Origin: Streptomyces sp. SID5910
GTDB lineage: Bacteria > Actinomycetota > Actinomycetes > Streptomycetales > Streptomycetaceae
DNA length: 64,000 nt
Reading direction: 5' to 3'
NCBI RefSeq assembly: GCF_009862125.1
Contig: NZ_WWHX01000398.1
Span: forward strand, 16,217 to 80,216
The notes beneath the pieces were generated by a model. That model was not told where the DNA came from, ran no database searches, and saw only the letters and a program-made list of their open reading frames with translations. The translations under genes were made by a program, and so were the position numbers. Positions 57,064 through 64,000 of this stretch are shown piece by piece. Position 1 is the stretch's first letter. Every line of letters starts with the position of its first letter.

Positions 57064-57951
57064 TCAGGACGTGTAGTCCCAGGCCGCGCACATCGCGCGC
57101 AGCGGTGCGGGGATGCGGTCCGTCTCGGGCAGCGGGCGGCCGGGCTGGACCGTGCCGGTGCGGATGTTGTCGCGCCAGTCGCCGAGGCCCCTGACCAGTT
57201 CGGCGTCGCTCTTCTCGCCGTAGTGCAGCATGGCCGGGTCGTAGTCGAGGCCGAGGAACGCGCACAGGCGGCGCATCTCCCGTTCGGGGGCCGTGGTGAT
57301 GTCCTCGTAGCGCACGGTGAAGGCGTCGGCGTCGGCCGTGCGGGCCTCCTCGACGGCCGTGAGGTAGGGCAGCACGTCTTTGACGGCCTTGTCGTACGGC
57401 CGCTTGACGGGGTCGCTCTCGTGCCAGGAGCGGGCGATCGACTCGGGGTGGCGCAGCAGGAACACGAACCGGGCGTCGGGCCAGCAGTCCTTGAGGCGCC
57501 GGTGCATGTAGACGTTGGCGGGGGTCTTCTCGACGACGAAGTCCTTGCCCGCTCTGGCCAGTTCGCGGTGCAGGACGCGGTCCCACAGCAGGTGTTCCAG
57601 GTCGCCGCGCTCCAGGCCGAGGGCGCCCATCGCGCGCTGGGAGAACCAGTTGGTGCAGGTGACCTCCATCCGGCCGAGGTGCAGTTCGTGGGGGGCGTGC
57701 AGGCGGGGATGCGCGCCCAGCATCATGCGCAGCAGGGTCGAGCCGGAGCGGATGGACGAGATGATGAAGACCGGCCGCCGCAGCAGCCGTTCGGTCGTCA
57801 GCTCCTCGCCCGACGGACATCGGTACGGTGCCGCCGCCGGGCGCCGCGCGGGCGAGGGAGCGGGCTTCGAGGCCGTGGGCCGGGGCGCCCTCCGCACCTG
57901 GAGGCCGGTGGTGGCGGTCAGGGCCCGGTTCAAGCTACGCGTGAGACTCAT
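57064..57951 (-). CDS. Sulfotransferase family protein
   Basis: 295 residues. A basic, Pro/Ala-rich N-terminus (about 1-45), then RRPVFIISSIRSGSTLLRMML with the 5'-phosphosulfate loop, RFVFLLRHPESIARSWHES with the 3'-phosphate site, and YEDITTAPEREMRRLCAFLGL. It should transfer a sulfo group from PAPS; acceptor unknown. Convergent with the monooxygenase gene and not obviously part of the same pathway. Confidence 0.88.
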   Translation of the reverse strand: MSLTRSLNRALTATTGLQVRRAPRPTASKPAPSPARRPAAAPYRCPSGEELTTERLLRRPVFIISSIRSGSTLLRMMLGAHPRLHAPHELHLGRMEVTCTNWFSQRAMGALGLERGDLEHLLWDRVLHRELARAGKDFVVEKTPANVYMHRRLKDCWPDARFVFLLRHPESIARSWHESDPVKRPYDKAVKDVLPYLTAVEEARTADADAFTVRYEDITTAPEREMRRLCAFLGLDYDPAMLHYGEKSDAELVRGLGDWRDNIRTGTVQPGRPLPETDRIPAPLRAMCAAWDYTS

Positions 57952-58036
57952 GCGTCAGGACGCTAGGTGCCGAACCTGAGAAGAGGTTCGGAGCGGGCTG
58001 AGGGTTCCCTTATGGCCGGCACATGTGACGCGCGGC

Positions 58037-58867
58037 TCAGCTCGGCTCCAGGGCCGCGAAGTCCGCTCCGGCGTCGCGGAGCCGCTCGTGCAGCGCCCGG
58101 AACACGGCAGCCGAGCGGGTGCCGGGCCAGTCGGCGGGCAGCAGCCGGGCCGGCAGGCCCGGATCGGCGTAGGGGAGGTGGCGCCAGGAGTCCAGGGCCA
58201 GCAGATAGTCCCGGTACGCCTCCTCGGGCGGGGTGTCCGGGCGGCGCTCCCAGTCGTGCAGCACGCGCGCGTGGCGGTCGAGGAACGCCTCGTGCGCCTT
58301 CGCGACCGCGGCCAGGTCCCACCAGCGCGCCACCGCCTCGGCGGTCGGGGAGAAGCCCAGGTGCTCGCCGCGGAAGAAGTCCACGTAGGTGTCCAGGCCC
58401 AGGCGGCCCAGCGTGTGCCGGGACTCCTCGTACAGCCGGGCCGGGGCGATCCACACGCCCGGGGCGGCGGTGCCGAAGCCCAGCGCGGCCAGGCGGGAGC
58501 GCAGCACGTGCCGCTTCTGCCGTTCCGACTCGGGCACCGAGAACACGGCGAGCACCCAGCCCTCGTCGGCGTAGGGCGCGGCGGCGTAGATGCGCCGGTC
58601 GCCGTCCTCCAGCAACTGGCGCGCGTCCTCGGAGAGTTCGTAGCCGGCCGCTCCTCGCGAGGTCCGGGCGGGCAGCAGCAGTCCGCGCCGCTTCAGCCGC
58701 GACACCGACGAGCGGACGGAGGGTGCGTCCACCCCCACCGCGGCCAGCAGCCGGATCAGTTCGGCCACGGGCACCGGACCCGGCGCGAAACGGCCGTACG
58801 CCCCGTAGAGCGTGACGATCAGGGACCTCGGGGTGGGCTGCGGGTGCTGGTCGGACACGTTGATCAT
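58037..58867 (-). CDS. PaaX-family transcriptional repressor
   Basis: 276 residues. N-terminal winged helix (PRSLIVTLYGAYGRF...VRSSVSRLKRRGLL, about 13-70) and the PaaX C-terminal domain (GFGTAAPGVWIAP, YRDYLLALDSWRHLPYADPGLPARLLP). PaaX repressors respond to an aryl-CoA such as phenylacetyl-CoA. The gene follows the CoA ligase by 15 nt on the minus strand; its ligand may be the CoA ester made by that ligase. Confidence 0.92.
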   Translation of the reverse strand: MINVSDQHPQPTPRSLIVTLYGAYGRFAPGPVPVAELIRLLAAVGVDAPSVRSSVSRLKRRGLLLPARTSRGAAGYELSEDARQLLEDGDRRIYAAAPYADEGWVLAVFSVPESERQKRHVLRSRLAALGFGTAAPGVWIAPARLYEESRHTLGRLGLDTYVDFFRGEHLGFSPTAEAVARWWDLAAVAKAHEAFLDRHARVLHDWERRPDTPPEEAYRDYLLALDSWRHLPYADPGLPARLLPADWPGTRSAAVFRALHERLRDAGADFAALEPS

Positions 58868-58882
58868 CTTAGGTCGTCGGCA

Positions 58883-60538
58883 TCAGCCCCGGCCGCCCCG
58901 GGCGTCGGGGGAGGTCAGGAGCCGGTAGCGCTGGAGCTTGCCGGTCGCCGTGCGCGGCAGCGCGTCCCGGAAGTGGATCTCACGCGGGCACTTGTACGGC
59001 GCCAGCTCGGACTTGAGATACGCGCGCAGGGCCTCCGCGTCCCGTTCGGCGCCGTCCCTCAGCACCGCGTGGGCCACCACGACCTGTCCGCGCGCCGCGT
59101 CCGGCCGGCCCACCACGGCCGCCTCCACCACGTCCGGGTGCCGCAGCAGCGCGTCCTCCACCTCGGGCCCGGCGATGTTGTACCCGGCGGAGATGATCAT
59201 GTCGTCGGCGCGTGCCACATAGCGGAAGTACCCGTCGGCATCGCGGACATAGGTGTCCCCGGTGATGTTCCAGCCGTCGCGCACGTACTCCCGCTGCCGC
59301 GGGTCGGCGAGGTACCGGCAGCCGACCGGGCCGCGCACCGCCAGCAGCCCGGGCTCCCCGTCCGGCACGGGCACGCCGTTCACGTCCTGCACGCGCGCGT
59401 CCCACCCCGGCACCGGGACGCCCGTGGTGCCGGGCCGGGCGGCGTCGTCGGCCGCCGAGACGAAGATGTGCAGCAGTTCGGTGGCGCCGATGCCGTTGAT
59501 GACGCGCAGGCCGGTGCGTTCGTGCCAGGCGTGCCAGGTGGCCGCCGGCAGGTTCTCGCCCGCCGACACGCAGCGCCGCAGACACGTCACGTCGTAGGCG
59601 TCCAGGTCGTCCAGCATCGCCCGGTAGGCCGTCGGCGCGGTGAACAGCACCGACACCCGGTGCTCGGCGATCGCGGGCAACAGCTGCTTCGGGCCCGCCT
59701 GTTCGAGCAGCAGCGCGCTCGCGCCCGCCCGCATCGGGAAGATCACCAGCCCGCCGAGCCCGAAGGTGAAACCGAGCGGCGGACTGCCGGCGAACAGGTC
59801 GTCCGCGCGCGGCCGCAGGACGTGCCGGGAGAAGGTGTCGGCGATCGCGAGCACGTCCCGGTGGAAGTGCGTGCAACCCTTGGGGCGTCCGGTGGTGCCC
59901 GAGGTGAACGCGATCAGTGCCACGTCGTCGGCGGCGGTCGCCACCGCCGGGAACGGGGCGCCCGGCACGGTGCCGGTCTCCGTGCGGGCCAGCAGGTCGT
60001 CGGGCGCGTCCCCGCCGTACGCCGTGATCCGCAGCCCCGGGATCTCCGCCTTCGCGAGGTCGTCGACGGCGCGGACGTCGCACAGGGCGTGCCGCACCCG
60101 GGCGATCTCGCAGATCGCGCGCAGCTCGTGCGGGCGCTGCTGCGCCAGCACGGTGACCGCCACCGCGCCCGCCTTCAGCACCGCCAGCCAGCAGGCGGCC
60201 AGCCACGGGGTGGTGGGGCCGCGCAGCAGCACCCGGTTGCCGGGCACGACGCCCAGCTCGCCGGTGAGCAGGTGCGCGAGCCGGTCCACGCGGGCCCGCA
60301 GCTGCCCGTACGTCCAGCGGTCCCCGGACGCGGTGCGGAACACCGGGCGGTCGTCGGACGGGCCGGTGAGCAGCTCGGCGGCGCAGTTCAGGCGGGCCGG
60401 ATAGTGCAGCTCCGGCAGATCGAAGCGCAGCTCGGGCCACTGGTCGGGGGGCGGCAGATGGTCACGCGCGAAGGTGTCGACGTGAGCCGAGCGGTGCGGC
60501 TCCGCGGCGTGCGGATCTGCGGCGTGCGGATCTGCCAT
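58883..60538 (-). CDS. AMP-dependent aryl-CoA ligase (benzoate-CoA ligase family)
   Basis: 551 residues. AMP-binding motif FTSGTTGRPKGCTHFHRDV, GATE-like NGIGATELLHIF, RDGWNITGDTYVRDADGYF and the C-terminal Lys motif LPRTATGKLQRYRL are complete. It activates an aromatic acid to its CoA thioester; 2-aminobenzoate or salicylate fits the neighbours best. Transcribed with paaX, divergent from the acyl-CoA dehydrogenase. Confidence 0.9.
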   Translation of the reverse strand: MADPHAADPHAAEPHRSAHVDTFARDHLPPPDQWPELRFDLPELHYPARLNCAAELLTGPSDDRPVFRTASGDRWTYGQLRARVDRLAHLLTGELGVVPGNRVLLRGPTTPWLAACWLAVLKAGAVAVTVLAQQRPHELRAICEIARVRHALCDVRAVDDLAKAEIPGLRITAYGGDAPDDLLARTETGTVPGAPFPAVATAADDVALIAFTSGTTGRPKGCTHFHRDVLAIADTFSRHVLRPRADDLFAGSPPLGFTFGLGGLVIFPMRAGASALLLEQAGPKQLLPAIAEHRVSVLFTAPTAYRAMLDDLDAYDVTCLRRCVSAGENLPAATWHAWHERTGLRVINGIGATELLHIFVSAADDAARPGTTGVPVPGWDARVQDVNGVPVPDGEPGLLAVRGPVGCRYLADPRQREYVRDGWNITGDTYVRDADGYFRYVARADDMIISAGYNIAGPEVEDALLRHPDVVEAAVVGRPDAARGQVVVAHAVLRDGAERDAEALRAYLKSELAPYKCPREIHFRDALPRTATGKLQRYRLLTSPDARGGRG

Positions 60539-60592
60539 GGCGGTTCGCCCCCTTTGTCGTGGTGGGCTCGCGCATCGAGCGTATCGTGTTGG

Positions 60593-60604
60593 TGACGGCA
60601 GTCA
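60593..60604. promoter_or_regulatory. TGACGGCAGTCA operator, PaaX-type candidate
   Basis: Near-palindrome in the 129-bp divergent region, followed 9 nt later by GATAAC (putative -10 of the rightward promoter). Matches the element at 53767 in sequence and spacing. Confidence 0.6.
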
Positions 60605-60667
60605 ACGGTGCGCGATAACCTCGGGTGTGGCACGGCGGGAGCAGGCCAGCAGGGGAAGGGACCGGCG

Positions 60668-61810
60668 ATGACCGCATTCTCGCTCGAACCGGAACAACTC
60701 GCCTGGTGCGAGCGGCTGCGCACGCTGGCCGCGCAGCGGCTGCGCCCCCTGGCCGACCAGGGCGACCCGGGCCACGTCAACCGCCCCCTCGTCGCCGAGC
60801 TCGGCGCCGCCGGGCTGCTGGCCCGTCTGTTCACGTCCGGTGCGCTCGACCTGTGCCTGATGCGCGAGTCCCTGGCCTACGCCTGCACGGAGGCCGAGAC
60901 CGCGCTCGCCCTCCAGGGCCTCGGCGCCCACCCGGTGCACGCCCACGGCACCGAGGCCCAGCGCGCCCGCTGGCTTCCCCGGGTGAGCGACGGCACCGCC
61001 GTGGCCGCCTTCGCGCTCAGCGAGCCCGCGGCGGGCTCGGACGCGGCGGCCCTGTCACTGGGCGCGGAGCCCGACGGCCGCTCCGGATGGCGGCTCACCG
61101 GGGACAAGTGCTGGATCTCCAACGCCCCCGAGGCCGACCTCTACACCGTCTTCGCCCGCACCACCCCCGGCGCCGGTGCCCGCGGCGTCACCGCCTTCCT
61201 CGTGCCGGCCGACCGTCCCGGCCTCACCGGCACGCCCCTCGACATGCTCTCGCCGCACCCCATCGGCGCCCTCGCCTTCGACGCCGTGCCCGTCACGGCG
61301 GACGACGTGCTCGGCGAACCCGACCGCGGCTTCCGCGTCGCCATGGGCACCCTCAATCTGTTCCGCCCCAGCGTCGGCGCCTTCGCCGTCGGCATGGCCC
61401 GCGCGGCCCTGGACGCCACGCTCGCCCACACCCGCGCCCGCGAGGCCTTCGGCGGCACACTCCGCGACCTCCAGACCGTCTCCCACCAGGTCGCCGAGAT
61501 GGCCCTGCGCACCGAGGCGGCCCGCCTCATGGTGTACGCGGCGGCGACGGCGTACGACGAGAACGCGCAGGACGTGCCCGGGCGTGCCGCGATGGCCAAG
61601 CTGCTCGCCACCGAGACCGCCCAGTACGTCGTCGACCGGGCCGTCCAGCTGCACGGCGCCCGCGCCCTGCAACGCGGCCACCTGCTCGAACACCTCTACC
61701 GCGAGGTCCGCGCCCCCCGTATCTACGAGGGCGCCAGCGAGGTGCAGCGCGACATCATCGCCAAGGAGCTGTACCGCACGACGGACACGACCGGAGAGGC
61801 CCGCGCATGA
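60668..61810 (+). CDS. Acyl-CoA dehydrogenase
   Basis: 380 residues from ATG 60668 (GGGGAAGGGA upstream). AFALSEPAAGSDAAAL and DKCWISNAPEADLYTVFARTTPGA form the FAD/substrate region; VQLHGARALQRGHLLEHLYREVRAPRIYEGASEVQRDIIAKELY is the C-terminal block, with EGASE providing the usual catalytic Glu. It likely oxidises a ring-reduced or ring-opened CoA intermediate. RidA overlaps by 4 nt. Confidence 0.93.
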   Translation: MTAFSLEPEQLAWCERLRTLAAQRLRPLADQGDPGHVNRPLVAELGAAGLLARLFTSGALDLCLMRESLAYACTEAETALALQGLGAHPVHAHGTEAQRARWLPRVSDGTAVAAFALSEPAAGSDAAALSLGAEPDGRSGWRLTGDKCWISNAPEADLYTVFARTTPGAGARGVTAFLVPADRPGLTGTPLDMLSPHPIGALAFDAVPVTADDVLGEPDRGFRVAMGTLNLFRPSVGAFAVGMARAALDATLAHTRAREAFGGTLRDLQTVSHQVAEMALRTEAARLMVYAAATAYDENAQDVPGRAAMAKLLATETAQYVVDRAVQLHGARALQRGHLLEHLYREVRAPRIYEGASEVQRDIIAKELYRTTDTTGEARA

Positions 61811-62205
61811 CCGCCGAACGTGTGAACCCGCCCGAGCTCTCCCCGCCCACCGGCTTCTCCCACGCCGTCGTCGCCACCGGCACCCGCGTCGTCTTCCTGG
61901 CCGGCCAGACCGCGCTGGACACCGACGGGAAGATCACCGGCGACACCCTTCCCGAACAGTTCGAGACGGCCCTCACCAACCTCCTCACCGCCCTGCGCGC
62001 CGCCGGCGGCACCCCCGCCGACCTCGCCCGCGTCACCGTCTACGCCACCGACGTCGCCGACTACCGCCGCCACGCCGCCCACCTCGGCCGCACCTGGCGC
62101 CGCCTGGCCGGCCGCGACTACCCGGCGATGGCGGTCGTGGGGGCCGTACGCCTGTGGGACGAGCGGGCGCTGGTGGAGCTGGACGGATTCGCCGTACTGC
62201 CGTAA
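61807..62205 (+). CDS. RidA-family protein (enamine/imine deaminase-like)
   Basis: 132 residues. GFSHAVVATGTRVVFLAGQTALDTDGKI, LTNLLTALRAAGGTPADLARVTVYATDV and ERALVELDGFAVLP are RidA blocks. The Arg that binds carboxylate in RidA (R105) seems not to be in its usual place (VVGAVRLWDERALVE), so the substrate may differ. Operon position suggests removal of an imine or enamine formed from an amino-substituted ring. Confidence 0.85.
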   Translation: MTAERVNPPELSPPTGFSHAVVATGTRVVFLAGQTALDTDGKITGDTLPEQFETALTNLLTALRAAGGTPADLARVTVYATDVADYRRHAAHLGRTWRRLAGRDYPAMAVVGAVRLWDERALVELDGFAVLP

Positions 62206-62233
62206 GTCCCATGCCAGGCCATAGAGTTCGGGT

Positions 62234-63061
62234 ATGCCGGACATCGAACTGAGCGCGGGAACCCTCGAGTACGAGGACACGGGCGGCGAGGGGCCGGTCG
62301 TCGTCCTTCTGCACGGCCTCGTCCATGACGCGTCCGTCTGGCGCGAGGTCGTCGCCGGCCTGCGCGCCGACCACCGGGTCATCGCCCCGACCCTGCCCTA
62401 CGGCTCCCACCGCCGCGCCATGACCCGGCCGCCCACCCCGGACCTCGTCAACGAGCTGATCGCCGAGTTCCTCGACCGCCTCGACCTGACCGGCGTCACC
62501 CTCGTCGAGAGCGACTGCGGCCGGGCCCAGACGGTGGCGGCCCGGCACCCCGAGCGCCTCGCCCGGCTGGTGCTGATCTCGTGCGAGGCCTTCGACAACT
62601 ATCCGCCGGGACTGCCCGGCAAGCTGATCGGTCTCGCCTGCCGCGTGCCCGGCGGCGTGCCGCTCCTCGTCCGCACGCTGGGTCTGAAGGTCCTGCGCCG
62701 CCTGCCCGTCGGGATCGGGGCGCTCACCAAGCGCCCCGTGCCGGACGCGGTCGTCGACCGCTGGCTGCGCCCCCTGCGCACCGACCCGGCGGTCCGCCGC
62801 GACTTCCGGCACTACAACACCCACGTCCGGCGCGGCGAACTGCTCGAAGCCGCCCAGGGGTTGCGGAACTTCGACAAGCCGGCGCTCGTCGTCTGGGCGC
62901 TGGAGGACCTGATGATGCCCCGCGACCACGGCCGCCGCCTCGCCGAACTCCTGCCGCAGGGACGGCTGGTGGAGGTCGAGGACACGCGCACCCTCGTCGC
63001 CGAGGACCAGCCGGAACTTCTCACCTCGCTGCTGCGGGAGTTCGTCGCCGGGAAGCCCTGA
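62234..63061 (+). CDS. Alpha/beta hydrolase-fold protein, atypical active site
   Basis: 275 residues. HG oxyanion motif VVVLLHGLVHDASVW; the nucleophile elbow reads VESDCGRAQ, placing Asp where Ser usually stands (as in dehalogenases and epoxide hydrolases). The acid is likely in VVWALEDLMMP. The C-terminal His position (usual GHxxxxExP) reads TRTLVAEDQPE, without His. It may be non-catalytic or use another residue. 29 nt after RidA, probably co-transcribed. Confidence 0.85.
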   Translation: MPDIELSAGTLEYEDTGGEGPVVVLLHGLVHDASVWREVVAGLRADHRVIAPTLPYGSHRRAMTRPPTPDLVNELIAEFLDRLDLTGVTLVESDCGRAQTVAARHPERLARLVLISCEAFDNYPPGLPGKLIGLACRVPGGVPLLVRTLGLKVLRRLPVGIGALTKRPVPDAVVDRWLRPLRTDPAVRRDFRHYNTHVRRGELLEAAQGLRNFDKPALVVWALEDLMMPRDHGRRLAELLPQGRLVEVEDTRTLVAEDQPELLTSLLREFVAGKP

Positions 63062-63955
<894 letters not shown>

Positions 63956-64000
63956 GCCCGCGGCCGCGCCGGGGAGAGCCGCCGCCCGTCCCGGCCGCCC

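Overview
The window is high-GC actinobacterial DNA, almost certainly Streptomyces. It joins the right-hand ~44 kb of an integrated temperate siphophage (positions 1 to about 44,130) to about 20 kb of ordinary host chromosome. The phage looks like the phiC31/R4-type actinophages: a tail assembly chaperone with a lambda-type slippery heptamer, an A-family DNA polymerase, a fused primase/SF3 helicase, a dNMP kinase, and a homologue of the phiC31 gp3 recombination directionality factor. The gp3 homologue implies a large serine integrase. No integrase is visible here, so it should lie to the left of the window together with the head, terminase and attL.

Prophage layout. 1-13.7 kb: tail and lysis genes (chaperone with -1 frameshift, tape measure carrying two peptidoglycan hydrolase domains, minor tail and receptor-binding proteins, amidase endolysin, membrane protein, SGNH-hydrolase tail fibre). 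13.8-16.4 kb: dNMP kinase, small membrane protein, SprT-like protease and a likely immunity repressor. 16.6-29.5 kb: a PD-(D/E)XK nuclease, RNA ligase and lipoprotein, then a dense run of small, mostly unknown genes joined by 1-8 bp stop/start overlaps. This run includes the RDF, two HNH nucleases, an NlpC/P60-like enzyme and a Holliday junction resolvase. 29.6-34.8 kb: primase-helicase, DNA polymerase, HNH protein. 35.1-42 kb: a phage sigma factor, SH3/KOW-like proteins, a sortase-like protein and small accessory genes. 42-43.9 kb: a DUF397/Scr1-type XRE regulator pair divergent from two small genes.

The early region (13.8-40.2 kb) carries what looks like a self-contained transcription system. 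Four copies of a promoter-like motif, GTCACAT-N14-CCCATWACC (17 bp between the putative -35 and -10), precede the dNMP kinase, nuclease, RDF and sigma-factor operons. Eight copies (one degenerate) of an 18-bp imperfect palindrome, GCGTAAAACGACTYACGC, lie at gene junctions and behave like phage repressor operators or stoperators. Five GGYCGACATA boxes overlap other putative promoters. I suggest that the phage sigma factor reads the four-copy motif and a repressor silences the region through the palindrome.

The right prophage end lies inside a host LLM-class F420-dependent oxidoreductase gene, whose first ~35-40 codons are missing. Beyond it are the Hen1-Pnkp RNA-repair operon, an arginine deiminase/ornithine carbamoyltransferase/amino-acid permease group with ARG-box-like sites, a small HATPase regulator, and a PaaX-regulated aromatic acyl-CoA catabolic cluster. 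That cluster holds an enoyl-CoA hydratase, a fused flavin monooxygenase/OYE-type reductase of the salicylyl-CoA 5-hydroxylase or 2-aminobenzoyl-CoA monooxygenase type, an AMP-forming CoA ligase, an acyl-CoA dehydrogenase and RidA. A TGACGRCAGTCA palindrome stands before both of its rightward transcripts. A sulfotransferase, an unusual alpha/beta hydrolase, a DUF5999 protein and a secreted DUF6299-like protein complete the window.
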